Counted from the first letter of the stretch, positions 15,682 to 24,613 are shown. The stretch is DNA of 64,000 nt from Leucobacter muris (GCF_004028235.1 NZ_CP035037.1:2294001-2358000); one strand, 5' to 3'. Notes: generated from the sequence alone by a model not told the origin. Program-made: numbers and translations.

Positions 15682-16046
15682 AGACCTATCGCGCCGAGCT
15701 TGCCTTCGACTTCCGGCACGAGTTCGGGGTGCCCCTCTCTGATATCGGTGAGGGCATCCCGTGGCCGGAAGCGATCGACCTGATCGATGAGCTCGGAAAC
15801 CACCCGGGCTCGCACTACTGGTCGGCCCTGAACGGCATGGCATCGCCGACGACGTACGGCGAGATCGCATCGATCCTCCACGCGACGCGAATGATCAACC
15901 TCTACCGACCGGACGGGGCGGAGCCGGTGCAGTTGCCGGGCCCGTTCCCTGAGCGTGCCTCGCCTGAGGCTGACGTCACCCCGGAGGAGCGCGACGAACT
16001 CGTGGAGTACGCACGCGCCACTGCACCGTTCTCGCTCGACGACTGA
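15624..16046 (+). CDS. tail assembly chaperone T domain, reached by -1 frameshift
   Basis: After the GGGAAAA site, translation in the -1 frame continues from base 15657 as IAALAATVKTYRAELAFDF... to the stop at 16046. The T domain is about 130 residues and contains GIPWPEAIDLIDELGNHPGSHYWSALNG, a common T-domain pattern. It has no convincing RBS of its own. The fused protein, starting at 15262, recruits the tube protein during tail assembly. Confidence 0.85.
   Translation: MEAADAGVAGKIAALAATVKTYRAELAFDFRHEFGVPLSDIGEGIPWPEAIDLIDELGNHPGSHYWSALNGMASPTTYGEIASILHATRMINLYRPDGAEPVQLPGPFPERASPEADVTPEERDELVEYARATAPFSLDD
15651..15657 (+). promoter_or_regulatory. programmed -1 ribosomal frameshift site GGGAAAA
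   Basis: The zero-frame codons are ctG GGA AAA ttg, matching the X XXY YYZ rule. Slipping gives GGG AAA and continues into the open T frame. The overlap of the two frames and the gene order match the conserved siphovirus G/GT arrangement. Confidence 0.85.
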
Positions 16047-16059
16047 GAGGAGGCCGACT

Positions 16060-18615
16060 GTGGCGACTCAGGTAGGTGTCGGCGAGGTTGCGATCGTCCC
16101 GACGATCAAGGGGTTCCGCCGCGCGGTGGGCGCCGAGGTGGATGCCACCACGAAGGAAGCCAAGGGCGCCTTCGAGAAGGGATTCGCCTCGGCCGGCACC
16201 AAGGCGGGCACTGACTCGGGCAAGGGCTTCCACTCTGCATTCGGTGGGGAGACGAAGAAGACCGTCGAGCAGCTCACGAAGAGCATGCGCGCCGATGTCG
16301 CGAAGGCCGCACGCGAAGTGTCGCAGGCACGGCTCAAGGAGCAGGACGCCGCGGGCAAGGTCCGTGTTGCGGAGGCTCAGCTTGCGGAGACCGGCAAGAA
16401 GTACGCCGCGGATTCCTCTCAGGTGGTCCGCGCGGAGGAGCGGCTGCAGGCTGCGCAGCGCACCCTCGCCGCCAGGCAAGACGATACGAAGTCGGCAACC
16501 GACAAGCTCAGCACGGCACAGACTCGGCTCGCGGATGCGACCGATAAGGCCGAACGGGAGTTGAAGCAGGTCGAGGACGCCGCAGACGGTGCTCAGGACG
16601 GCTTCGGAGACCTCTCCCGCTCCGCGGATCGAGCCGGCACCGAACTCGGCTCTGTGGGCGATTCTGGCGGCAAGAAGTTCTCGGGCGGTATCGCGGCCGG
16701 AATCGGTAAGGCCGCTCCCGTCATCCTCGCAGCCGTCGCGGCGCTCGGCATCGGGTCGATGGTGAGCAACGCGATCGACACCGCAGTGTCGTCGGTCATC
16801 ACCTATGTGAAGGATTCGGTCAGCGCCGCGTCGAGCCTCGAGCAGTCGATGGGCGCAGTCGACGCGATCTTCAAGGAGAACGCGGAGACCATCAAGACGT
16901 GGTCTGCAGAGTCTGCCCAATCTGTCGGCCTCTCGCAGGTCAAGTATCAGGAGTTCGCGACCGTCGTTGGCGCGCAGCTCAAGAACATGGGTCTCCCCAT
17001 GGGCGACGTGATATCGCAGACCGGCAACCTCATCTCCCTCGGCGCCGATCTCTCCGCCCAATTCGGCGGACCGACTTCGGATGCTGTGGATGCTCTGTCG
17101 TCCGCGCTTCGTGGAGAGCGAGATCCAATCGAGCGCTATGGCGTTGCGATCAAGCAGGCCGACATCAACGCTCGCCTCGCCGCGAAAGGCCTGAACGAAC
17201 TCGAAGGCGACGCTCTCAAGGCTGCAGAGGCCAACGAGACGCTCGCGATGATCTATGAGCAGACCGCGGATGCCTCGGGCACTTTCGCCCGCGAATCAGA
17301 CACGCTCGCCGGCCAGCAGCAGCGTCTCACCGCTGAGTGGGAGAACGCGCAGGCGAAGCTCGGCACATCGCTCATGCCGACGCTGACGGAACTCGCGAAG
17401 ATCGCGAACGACGAGCTCGTGCCCGTCCTGAACGATGTCATCGATCAGGTAGGCCCCGAGCTCGGAGCCGCAGTCAAGGAGGCGGCGCCTTCCCTGATCG
17501 AGCTTGCGAACGCGGTCGCCGAGAACCTCCCGAAGTGGATCGAGCTCGGAACCGATGCGCTACCGGTCATCGTCGATGCCCTCGAAACAATCACTCCGAT
17601 CCTCGTGGATGTCGCGAACGCGTGGGGCGTCTGGGGTGAGCAGATCAGTGCTCTGCTGGGCTGGCTGTCGGGCGACTCGAGCCTGTCTGAGACTGCTGAG
17701 AAGCTCGGCGGGATCGCGGGCTCATCGGAATCGGTGCTCGATGCGATCTCCGATCTGATCATCTGGTTCAACGATTTCTCGGTCGTCGTGGCGGAGACCG
17801 TCGGCCCCGTGATCGCGTGGCTGTCGGAGAAGTGGACCGAAGTGAAGTCCGGACTCGAATCAGTCCGGCAGTTCTTCGCTGATATCTGGCAACAGATCGG
17901 CCTCGCCCTCGGCGGCGCTCTCAAGTTCATCGTCGGCCTGATCACCGGCAACATGGATCTAGCCAAGCAGGGGCTCGACCAATTCCTCGGCGCAGCCCGG
18001 AGCATCTGGCAGAACGTCTCTGGCGCCTTCCGGTCCGGGGTCGAGTCGGCGGTGAGCTTCGTGACCGGTCTCCCCGGCCGGATCGTCTCCGCTCTGAGCG
18101 GTGCTGGATCGTGGCTCGTCTCGGTGGGTCGGGATATGGTGCAAGGCTTGATCAACGGCGTGAACGACATGGTCTCAAACGCCGTGCGCGCTGTCACCAA
18201 TCTCGGCAGCTCCATGGTGAGCAAGGTGAAGTCGTTCCTCGGTATCGCCTCCCCGTCGAAGGTGTTCAAGCAGCTCGGCGTGTGGACTGGCGAAGGCCTC
18301 GCAATCGGGCTCGACAGCCAGCGATCGAAGGTTGAAGCGTCGAGCGAGGGGCTCGCGTCCACGCTTGCTGACGCCTTCTCCGGCGGAAGCGGGAGCTCAC
18401 TGCAGACGAGAGTGTCGGCCGTGATGGATCTTGCGCTCGGCGGCACCCGCCTCGCGGCAGCGGGAGGGGTCCCGGCGGCCGGGGGTGCCGGTGGTGCGTC
18501 CACGGTAGTGCAGATCACCGGCCCCGTGTACGGCAACCCCGAGCACGTGGCCGAGGAGATCGATAAGAAGCGTCGCCGGGCGGACGCTGTCTATGGGGTG
18601 GGAGGTATCCGATGA
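16060..18615 (+). CDS. tail tape measure protein
   Basis: An 851-residue protein that sets tail length and passes into the host membrane during DNA injection. The GTG start at 16060 has GAGAGGAGG 8 bases upstream; the upstream frame overlaps the chaperone gene. Residues about 55-220 are a charged coiled coil. A Gly/Ala-rich hydrophobic stretch (APVILAAVAALGIGSMVSNAI) lies near 230-260, and phage-MinorTail-like SAASSLEQSMGAVDAIF follows. The C-terminal third carries the hydrophobic and SWLVSVGRDMVQGLINGV repeats common to tape measures. It is the largest phage gene in the window. Confidence 0.93.
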   Translation: MATQVGVGEVAIVPTIKGFRRAVGAEVDATTKEAKGAFEKGFASAGTKAGTDSGKGFHSAFGGETKKTVEQLTKSMRADVAKAAREVSQARLKEQDAAGKVRVAEAQLAETGKKYAADSSQVVRAEERLQAAQRTLAARQDDTKSATDKLSTAQTRLADATDKAERELKQVEDAADGAQDGFGDLSRSADRAGTELGSVGDSGGKKFSGGIAAGIGKAAPVILAAVAALGIGSMVSNAIDTAVSSVITYVKDSVSAASSLEQSMGAVDAIFKENAETIKTWSAESAQSVGLSQVKYQEFATVVGAQLKNMGLPMGDVISQTGNLISLGADLSAQFGGPTSDAVDALSSALRGERDPIERYGVAIKQADINARLAAKGLNELEGDALKAAEANETLAMIYEQTADASGTFARESDTLAGQQQRLTAEWENAQAKLGTSLMPTLTELAKIANDELVPVLNDVIDQVGPELGAAVKEAAPSLIELANAVAENLPKWIELGTDALPVIVDALETITPILVDVANAWGVWGEQISALLGWLSGDSSLSETAEKLGGIAGSSESVLDAISDLIIWFNDFSVVVAETVGPVIAWLSEKWTEVKSGLESVRQFFADIWQQIGLALGGALKFIVGLITGNMDLAKQGLDQFLGAARSIWQNVSGAFRSGVESAVSFVTGLPGRIVSALSGAGSWLVSVGRDMVQGLINGVNDMVSNAVRAVTNLGSSMVSKVKSFLGIASPSKVFKQLGVWTGEGLAIGLDSQRSKVEASSEGLASTLADAFSGGSGSSLQTRVSAVMDLALGGTRLAAAGGVPAAGGAGGASTVVQITGPVYGNPEHVAEEIDKKRRRADAVYGVGGIR

Positions 18616-19556
18616 TCCGTCACGAGCTGAGAATGCCACACCCCACCCAGGCGGCACGGTTCGTCGTGTGGGATCTCACAGAGGCCCGATATCGGATCGA
18701 GACCGCGGCTGGTGCCGTCGTCTCCTCCGGTGTCGGGCCTCGCGTTGCCACCGGCATCGAAGGCATGGGCGGGCCAGGGATCGACGTTTTCGCGCGTGAG
18801 ACGCCTCGCGGGGCTGGGCGGGTGCGTACCGGCACCCGTCCCACCGCCCGTTCGGCGTTCCTTCCCGTCGCGTTCAGCCAAGCGGGCCAGGACTGGGTTG
18901 CCGTGCAGCGCCTGTTCTGGTCCTGCCTTTCCCCGGACCGGGAGTCGGCGTGGCGGGTGTACGCGCCCGATGGTTCGTGGCGTGAGCTGCTCGTCTTCCT
19001 AGACGAGAACGCTACGGTCTACGCTCACGATCCGACGCAGATCCGACAGGTTGTCGGCGTAGCGCTCACCGCCGACAACCCATTCTGGTTGGGCCCGGAG
19101 CAACTCGCGGTGATGGCCGTGCAGCCGTCCGTCGAACCGTTCTTCGGCACGTCGAATGCCGCACCCCCGTTCTACATCGTGCCGGGTGCTCAGGACGGTT
19201 CTACCGGGCTGACGGTGGCCGGTGATGTGGAGGCGTGGCCGACGCTCACGATCCTGGGTCCCGCGAGCGCTTTCAGCACGCAGCCGCTGTTCGTGGAGTC
19301 GGCTGTGTCGGCCGAGATCCCGGTGTCGGGGTCGGAGCAGCTCGTGATCGACTTCGATCCGACCGCGCAGGCGGCGATGCTGCGCGCGAAGGGTGCGACG
19401 AGCGGCGGCACCAACGTGACCGCGCAGCTGACCGGGCGCGCGTTCTTCCCGATCGCGCCGACGTTCGAGCCTGACGTGCAGGTGGTGCTGCTCACACTGG
19501 CAGGCGCGGGCGAGGCGCGACTGACGTACCGGCCGAAGTACTGGAGGGCGATCTGA
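18612..19556 (+). CDS. distal tail protein (Dit-like)
   Basis: A 314-residue protein overlapping the tape measure stop by ATGA. In siphoviruses the gene after the tape measure is Dit, the hub ring of the baseplate. A beta-sandwich N-terminus and a C-terminal domain with paired strands (WPTLTILGPAS...EQLVIDFDPTAQAAML) fit the phage tail family of actinophages. It ends overlapping the next ATG. Confidence 0.75.
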   Translation: MIRHELRMPHPTQAARFVVWDLTEARYRIETAAGAVVSSGVGPRVATGIEGMGGPGIDVFARETPRGAGRVRTGTRPTARSAFLPVAFSQAGQDWVAVQRLFWSCLSPDRESAWRVYAPDGSWRELLVFLDENATVYAHDPTQIRQVVGVALTADNPFWLGPEQLAVMAVQPSVEPFFGTSNAAPPFYIVPGAQDGSTGLTVAGDVEAWPTLTILGPASAFSTQPLFVESAVSAEIPVSGSEQLVIDFDPTAQAAMLRAKGATSGGTNVTAQLTGRAFFPIAPTFEPDVQVVLLTLAGAGEARLTYRPKYWRAI

Positions 19557-21049
19557 TGGCACTGCTCAACGACAGCTTGGAGATCCGGCTGTGCTCTCCC
19601 GACTATCAGGAGGACTGGGGTGTGCTCGGTGACCCGATGCATGTGGTGCTCACGAAGATCCGCTCGTCGGCTGACGTGCTGGAGATCGGGGTGGATGCGG
19701 ACTCGCCGCAGCGCGAGCTGCTGATGCGGGAGATGTGCGGCGTCGTCGTGCGGTTCCGTGGCCGGTGCGAGTTCATCGGGCACGTGTACCGGCGTGCCGG
19801 AGGGGTCCGGCCCGACGCCCCGATCACGGTGTACGCGCGCAGCGAGGACGAGGTATTCGATCAGACGCTCGCGTGGGTGATGCCGACGCCGGCGGTCTTC
19901 TCGGGATCCTGGGCCGGCCTGTACTCCTCGTCGAAGATCGAGGCGGAGGCCGAGAAGGACACGGCCCAGTCGTTCCCGGATCCGTTCATGGACCCCGGTC
20001 ACTACATGTGGGTGTGGCCCTACACGGACTCGACGACTTGGACGTTCCGCCGCAAGCCGGCGGTCGTGGGTGAGCTGATCGCCCCGATGCTCGTGTCGAA
20101 TCTGAAGCGGGTCGGCTACCGGCGCGGCACGTTGTGGAGCGTGCATCCCTCGACCCCGGCAGGGGATGGCCTGATCGAAGGTGCGGGCATCTACCTGCCG
20201 AGCGCCTTCGGAGCGCCGTATCAGGTCGTCGACGCCGCACGGTGGGGCTCCCCAACAGAGGCCGTACCGTGGGCGTTCGGGTTCGATGGGTTCTCGCCAC
20301 GTTTCCAGACGCTGCGCGAGGTGATGGCGGCTTTTCAGACGTGGGCGGACCAGCACAACAATAGTTTCAACGTGGTCGCATCCGGGGAGATCGGGGGCGG
20401 CGCCTACAACGTGCGCGTCGGCTACGAAGCTTGCCCCGACCCGTACCCGGTGCCGCTGTCCGTCGCAGCTGGAACCGTCATCGACGGCGCCTGGTCGATG
20501 GCCGAGCACACTGCGTCGCGAGTCATCCTCGGTGGTCCTGGCGAGCAGGAAGCGCGGCTCTTCCAAGAGCGCCAGCAGCTCGACAGAGAGCAGCACGGCC
20601 GCGTCATCGAGGTCTTCAAGGACGCCACCGGAGCCAAGCTTCTGGCCCTCAACCAGGAAGGCTACGAGGATTTCCCTCGGTTCTACTTCGTGGACCCTGC
20701 CGTCCCGCAGGGGTACAAGAACCGCGCCAGGGCGTACTTCGATCAGCAGGGTGCCCGGTATCTCGCTGAGGCGGCGCCGGAGACCGAGGTGTCGGTCGAG
20801 CTGCAGGAGACGAGCGAGATCTACTACGGCGGCGAGTCCGGCTATGTCCTGGGTCAGATCGTCTCGATCGACTTGGGGTGGATGGTGCTGCGCAAGCGCG
20901 TCGAGAAGGTCACCATTGCTCTCTCCCGCGATTCGGGTCTCACGGTCACCCCGCAGGTCGGGTCCGAGGTGGCGTCCTCGGATGAAGTGCAGGCGCGCGC
21001 ACTGCGGGCGGTCGCCGATCGCCAGCGCAGAGACAACTCAAGCAGATAG
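19556..21049 (+). CDS. tail-tip protein, siphovirus ReqiPepy6 Gp37-like
   Basis: A 497-residue baseplate protein resembling the Gp37-like tail hub family of actinophages. It opens with LEIRLCSPDYQEDWGVLGDP, has the hub-domain pattern EFIGHVYRRAGG and a later YEDFPRFYFVDPAVPQGYKNRARAYFDQQG segment, and ends in VASSDEVQARALRAVADRQRR. It probably forms the Tal-like hub under Dit that contacts the tape measure and host surface. No separate enzymatic motif was recognised. Confidence 0.72.
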   Translation: MALLNDSLEIRLCSPDYQEDWGVLGDPMHVVLTKIRSSADVLEIGVDADSPQRELLMREMCGVVVRFRGRCEFIGHVYRRAGGVRPDAPITVYARSEDEVFDQTLAWVMPTPAVFSGSWAGLYSSSKIEAEAEKDTAQSFPDPFMDPGHYMWVWPYTDSTTWTFRRKPAVVGELIAPMLVSNLKRVGYRRGTLWSVHPSTPAGDGLIEGAGIYLPSAFGAPYQVVDAARWGSPTEAVPWAFGFDGFSPRFQTLREVMAAFQTWADQHNNSFNVVASGEIGGGAYNVRVGYEACPDPYPVPLSVAAGTVIDGAWSMAEHTASRVILGGPGEQEARLFQERQQLDREQHGRVIEVFKDATGAKLLALNQEGYEDFPRFYFVDPAVPQGYKNRARAYFDQQGARYLAEAAPETEVSVELQETSEIYYGGESGYVLGQIVSIDLGWMVLRKRVEKVTIALSRDSGLTVTPQVGSEVASSDEVQARALRAVADRQRRDNSSR

Positions 21050-21058
21050 GAGAGCCAG

Positions 21059-21850
21059 ATGGCTATGACAATCGCGGGCTTCCAAGGCACCGTCTCGGAG
21101 ACGCAGTGGGCGCAGATCATGACCGCCGTGGCCCAGAAGTACGTGCTCACCTCCGGGGATCCGGTGCGCTCGTCCGGGCGGACCCTGCTCATCGACCCCC
21201 GAGCATCGGTCGGGGCCGGGGTACTGGTCGCGACCGACACCATCACCTCGGTCGCGGTCCCGGCACCTACGACGGGGCAGTGGCATCTGCTGGTGCTGCG
21301 CCGCACCTGGGGCGCAGCACGGTCGGCGCAGTACCTGCTGATCCCGGGCGCGACCGGCCCGAACTCAGCGCAGACCGCCCCGCCCTCGACATTGCCCGCC
21401 GGCCGGAATCGCTCGGTCGGTGTCGTCGATGACGAGCCGGTGGCCTGGGTGTACGCCCGATCCGGGACGACCGAGCTGCAACTCTGGCAGATGAGCGCGA
21501 AGCCCGCTGGCGTGATCCCCGGCCCCTGGGCCTTCTGGGACGCAGCCGAACAGGGGCCGCTCTCTCGCGCTGGCATCATGACGAATCCGGCGGCAGCGTG
21601 GAATGCGACCTTCGGTGAGATCAGGCTGCGCGTCGTGAACTACGACGTGCCGGTTGAGATCGACCCCACCCGCGAAAAACTGCAGGTCACACCCCTCAAC
21701 ACGGGCAATGGATATGGGTTCTTCAGCGTGGCCTCGATCGCAGCTTCGTCAGGCGGAACGACTCGGGTCAACGGCCGCTACATGCAGATCGGGTCAGCCG
21801 TTGAACGGGCGGTCACGATCCTGTGGCGCGTAGTGCCCCTCAACCGGTAG
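21059..21850 (+). CDS. minor tail / upper baseplate protein
   Basis: A 263-residue protein starting 9 bases after the hub gene (RBS AGGAGAG). The N-terminal segment (QGTVSETQWAQIMTAVAQKYVL) and the following beta region with AGVLVATDTITSVAVPAP are shared by actinophage baseplate proteins placed here. The C-terminal part (residues about 170-263) is a beta-rich domain with AAWNATFGEIRLRVVNYDVP, possibly receptor-binding. The exact role is unknown. Confidence 0.6.
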   Translation: MAMTIAGFQGTVSETQWAQIMTAVAQKYVLTSGDPVRSSGRTLLIDPRASVGAGVLVATDTITSVAVPAPTTGQWHLLVLRRTWGAARSAQYLLIPGATGPNSAQTAPPSTLPAGRNRSVGVVDDEPVAWVYARSGTTELQLWQMSAKPAGVIPGPWAFWDAAEQGPLSRAGIMTNPAAAWNATFGEIRLRVVNYDVPVEIDPTREKLQVTPLNTGNGYGFFSVASIAASSGGTTRVNGRYMQIGSAVERAVTILWRVVPLNR

Positions 21851-21884
21851 GTGAACTTCACGCGGCACTACCCGATCCCATCGA

Positions 21885-21908
21885 GAGCCCCGCTGAGTAG
21901 CGGGGCTC
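21885..21908 (+). terminator. perfect 10-bp hairpin between tail and lysis genes
   Basis: GAGCCCCGCT pairs with AGCGGGGCTC around GAGT, then TTCGCATTCGAGGAAGG leads into the endolysin RBS. It is the third structural-gene junction with a strong stem followed by a CATT(C)GA-RBS stretch. Confidence 0.7.
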
Positions 21909-21931
21909 TTCGCATTCGAGGAAGGAACCGT

Positions 21932-22678
21932 ATGGCAACCGCAACAGATCTGGCGGCCTACGTGCAGCGCGTCCGCTACCAGTGGATCGACGTCGACCGG
22001 GTGTTCGGCGCGCAGTGCTGGGACCAGTGGTCGCACTACGCGACGAACTTCCTCGGCGTTCCGTCGTGGCCGACATACACGAACGCCGGCGGCACCGGCC
22101 CGCACGCGGGCTGGGCCTGCAACGTCTGGCACCACTTCGACCGCTCCGGCCTCGGGCAGTGGTTCGAGAAGATCCCCGCCGGCCAACCCTTCCGCCCGGG
22201 CGACGTCGTGATCTGGGAGCTCGGGTCGGTCTGGTACCCGCTCTCGCACATCGCGACCCTGCTCGAGGTGCTCGCGAACGGGATGCTGCGCTGCCTCACC
22301 CAGAACCCGGGCGCGGTGCAGATCGCAGACCTCATCCCGCGGGGTGTGCTCGGCGCGCTCCGCCCGAAGGCGCTCACCGTGGGCGCCTTCCACACCTCCA
22401 AGACGCCGGCGCTCGCCGCGTCTCAGAAGGCCGCGGCGCTCGCGCGTGCGCGACGACGAAAGGACGACCCCATGCATCTCATTGTTCTGACCACTGGCGC
22501 CCGGCAGGACGGCTCTCCCGCATACGCGATCTACCGCCCCGGCGTGAAGGGCTCCTGGGAGGAGTACGACAAGAACGGCGCCCGCAAGCAGTACGCGAAC
22601 GCACTCGCGAGCCAGTTCGGACAGCCGATGGAAGTCACCGTGGAGCGCTGGCTCGAGCTCAAGGAGAAGTACGCGTGA
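21932..22678 (+). CDS. endolysin with N-terminal CHAP domain
   Basis: A 248-residue peptidoglycan amidase/endopeptidase. CHAP catalytic Cys29 lies in AQCWDQW and His106 in PLSHIATLLEV, with the usual PGDVVIW strand between. A linker (ALAASQKAAALARARRRKDD) leads to a C-terminal domain of about 70 residues (LIVLTTGARQDGSPAYAIYR) that may bind the wall. The ATG at 21932 follows GAGGAAGG. It overlaps the next gene by GTGA and heads the lysis cassette. Confidence 0.85.
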   Translation: MATATDLAAYVQRVRYQWIDVDRVFGAQCWDQWSHYATNFLGVPSWPTYTNAGGTGPHAGWACNVWHHFDRSGLGQWFEKIPAGQPFRPGDVVIWELGSVWYPLSHIATLLEVLANGMLRCLTQNPGAVQIADLIPRGVLGALRPKALTVGAFHTSKTPALAASQKAAALARARRRKDDPMHLIVLTTGARQDGSPAYAIYRPGVKGSWEEYDKNGARKQYANALASQFGQPMEVTVERWLELKEKYA

Positions 22679-23205
22679 GCCCGATCGCGACCGCGCTCGC
22701 CGCAGCTGGGTTCGCGCTGCTCGTGCTCGCGGCGCTCACTGCGATCGTGTGGGCGCGCGAGCACGGCGCACAGCCTGCCCGCGCCGTGGCGGGGTGGGTG
22801 CGGGCGCGCTGGCTGCGCCTCGTCCCCGAACCTCGCTACGCGTCCACGGTGTACGCCTGCGCTTACGCCCTGTTCGTCGCGACGGGGGTGGTGACGCTCG
22901 CGTGGCCGCCGCAATCGCTCGAGGGCGTGTTCGGGGCCGGCGGCATGACCGTCGTTGGCCTGATGTTCCTCGTCGGTGGTGCGCTCGGCATGCTCGCGGG
23001 CTGGCGGGAATGGTGGGAGCTCGAGCGGTGGGCGATCGTCGCGATGGTCGCCGGTCTCGCCGCGTACGCGTACATCGTGATCGTGCTCCACTTCCAGTCC
23101 ACCGGGTCGCGACTCACCCAGGCCGGTGTGATCCTCATCGCCTCCTGCGTGCTCGCGCTCCGTCTCGGGATGATCTGGCGGTACCCGTTCAAGCCGAGGG
23201 GGTAG
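22675..23205 (+). CDS. multi-span membrane protein of the lysis cassette
   Basis: A 176-residue protein with a GTG start overlapping the endolysin stop. About five hydrophobic segments are visible: residues 5-25, 60-78, 85-105, 118-135 and 145-162. The position between endolysin and holin fits a membrane helper or second holin-like protein. No family motif was recognised. Confidence 0.6.
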   Translation: MSPIATALAAAGFALLVLAALTAIVWAREHGAQPARAVAGWVRARWLRLVPEPRYASTVYACAYALFVATGVVTLAWPPQSLEGVFGAGGMTVVGLMFLVGGALGMLAGWREWWELERWAIVAMVAGLAAYAYIVIVLHFQSTGSRLTQAGVILIASCVLALRLGMIWRYPFKPRG

Positions 23206-23208
23206 CCG

Positions 23209-23457
23209 GTGGGAATCATCGACAGCCCCGACAAGCTCTGGTACACCCTCGCGGGCGCCCTCCTCGTGTGGCTCGGCCGCATCCTCGCCAACCGCATCCA
23301 ACAGTCCACCGAGCAGCGCCGCCAGCAAGTCGACGCGCACGCCGCGGCGCTCACTGAGAACCGCAAACTCAAGGAGAGCCTGCACGCGCACCGCGTCGAG
23401 ATGCTCAAGACCGGCACCTGGACCCAAGACACCCTGCCCCCCTTCATGAAGGAGTAA
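23209..23457 (+). CDS. small lysis-cassette protein with one N-terminal membrane segment
   Basis: An 82-residue protein with a GTG start 3 bases after the previous stop. The N-terminal LWYTLAGALLVWLGRILA is a single transmembrane or signal-anchor helix. The rest is a charged coiled coil (QQSTEQRRQQVDAHAAALTENRKLKESLHAH) ending in PPFMKE. Its size and topology are those of spanin- or antiholin-like accessory proteins; the function is unproven. Confidence 0.55.
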   Translation: MGIIDSPDKLWYTLAGALLVWLGRILANRIQQSTEQRRQQVDAHAAALTENRKLKESLHAHRVEMLKTGTWTQDTLPPFMKE

Positions 23458-23461
23458 CCCC

Positions 23462-23785
23462 ATGACCACCCAGACCAAGACCGATCGCAAGAACCAGGAC
23501 CGGCGCACGATCATGGCCGCCCTGATCGCCGTGCTCGTCGCCCGCCTCGTCGCACAGATCCCCGCGCTGGCCGCCGCGCTCGCGTGGGTCGACGGCGTGA
23601 TCGCGGAGGCCGGCATCGTGTCGGTGCCGGCACTCGCGCTGCTGCAGGCGCTCGTGATCGCGCTCGTGATCCTCGCTTACCAGAGGCTCGCGCAGTGGCT
23701 CGGCGATCGCTGGCCGGCCGTTGAACGCATCATGCTCGGATCCGATGCGCGCCCGCACTACGTGCCCCGCTACGCCGTCGACTGA
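23462..23785 (+). CDS. putative holin
   Basis: A 107-residue protein with a basic N-terminus (TKTDRKNQDRR) and two hydrophobic helices (about residues 18-45 and 50-75) separated by a short acidic turn (WVDGVIAEAG), then a cytoplasmic tail. Two-helix proteins at the end of actinophage lysis cassettes are usually holins that release endolysin. AAGGAGTAA precedes the ATG. Confidence 0.65.
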   Translation: MTTQTKTDRKNQDRRTIMAALIAVLVARLVAQIPALAAALAWVDGVIAEAGIVSVPALALLQALVIALVILAYQRLAQWLGDRWPAVERIMLGSDARPHYVPRYAVD

Positions 23786-23800
23786 CGCTGGTTACGTTGG

Positions 23801-23845
23801 CTGTCATATTCTGCCAACCGCACCAGTTCTGTCAGAATATGACAG
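23801..23845. repeat. 13-bp inverted repeat with 19-bp spacer
   Basis: CTGTCATATTCTG at 23801-23813 is mirrored by CAGAATATGACAG at 23833-23845. It is AT-rich for this region and lies between the last lysis gene and a strong terminator. It could be a protein-binding site (regulator or recombinase) or part of a larger RNA structure. No partner was identified. Confidence 0.5.
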
Positions 23846-23850
23846 CAATT

Positions 23851-23894
23851 GAAACGCGACCCCGCTGCTCTTCGGAGCGGCGGGGTCGCGTTTC
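23851..23894. terminator. bidirectional terminator closing the late operon
   Basis: GAAACGCGACCCCGC pairs perfectly with GCGGGGTCGCGTTTC (15 bp). An inner GCTC-TTCG-GAGC stem gives a UUCG tetraloop. A/T ends on both sides allow termination in either direction. It separates the late phage operon from the XRE-ImmA module. Confidence 0.9.
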
Positions 23895-23905
23895 TGCGTT
23901 TCACG

Positions 23906-23973
23906 CAAGGCTGTGCCACAGCCTTGGAGTTGGAGGATTCCAGGAGGTGTGTAATACATTGTGATATTATCAC
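23906..23973 (+). promoter_or_regulatory. promoter and two dyad operators of the XRE-ImmA module
   Basis: A perfect 21-bp dyad (CAAGGCTGTG-C-CACAGCCTTG, 23906-23926) is followed by a candidate -35 TTGGAG (23930-23935) and -10 TAATAC (23952-23957) with 16-bp spacing. A 13-bp dyad GTGATATTATCAC (23961-23973) would cover the start point. The ATG follows 4 bases later, so the message would have almost no leader. Dyads on and around the promoter suggest autorepression by the XRE-domain protein. Confidence 0.5.
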
Positions 23974-23977
23974 TCGC

Positions 23978-24613
23978 ATGGACACACCCTTGCATGAGCG
24001 GGTGCGACTGGCACTCGCACCCATCGCCGGAACCCTGGCCAAGATCAGCGAAGATGCTGTAACGACCGCCGAATCTGCCGCCTCAGTGCTTGAGATCCCT
24101 CACACCGACCATTATCAGCCGACTCGCGTGCATATGGCTCGTGCCCGCATGCACAAGCGCCTGTGCGGTGTGGATCTGGGGCCATGGGCGCTGGATCTAG
24201 GGCAGCGCAACAATACGCCGATCCACCTGCGCACCGAAGGCCTCGCGCTTCGATTCCTGCACACTTCGGGAGTCGTACCGGCCCCGGGTACGAACCTTGC
24301 GCGGCAGTACTGGTATTCGAATCAAGGCCTGTTCGATGATGAGGCACTGGTGGCTCGCAGTGTTGAGATGCTTCTCCTGCTCTGGACCGCGGACTTCGCG
24401 GCCGGTACGGCTTTCATGCGTGTTGTGCATCCAGTCGGGACCTGGAAGTACGGCGAAAAGGCCCAGACGGACCTCTCGATTCCGCTCAATGATCTCGAGT
24501 TCTTTGAGGATGGCGGGTTCGATACGCGCGACGACGAGGAGGATCTGGTTATGCCCAGTAAGCGTGAAGCGGCTGAGGAAACGCAGGAAGGGGCCGGCAG
24601 TGTTTCTGCCTGA
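23978..24613 (+). CDS. partner protein of the XRE-ImmA module, putative toxin
   Basis: A 211-residue soluble protein of unrecognised family. It has a helical N-terminus (HERVRLALAPIAGTLAKISEDAV), a central mixed region with DLGPWALDLGQRNNTPIHLRTEGLALRFLH and an acidic C-terminal tail (DGGFDTRDDEEDLVMPSKREAAEE). Its end overlaps the next gene by 14 bases, so the two are co-translated. Upstream partners of XRE-ImmA/IrrE proteins are often toxins or effectors held in check by the second gene. The ATG at 23978 is chosen because the region upstream holds the operators. Codon use is less GC-biased than in the phage structural genes. Confidence 0.6.
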   Translation: MDTPLHERVRLALAPIAGTLAKISEDAVTTAESAASVLEIPHTDHYQPTRVHMARARMHKRLCGVDLGPWALDLGQRNNTPIHLRTEGLALRFLHTSGVVPAPGTNLARQYWYSNQGLFDDEALVARSVEMLLLLWTADFAAGTAFMRVVHPVGTWKYGEKAQTDLSIPLNDLEFFEDGGFDTRDDEEDLVMPSKREAAEETQEGAGSVSA

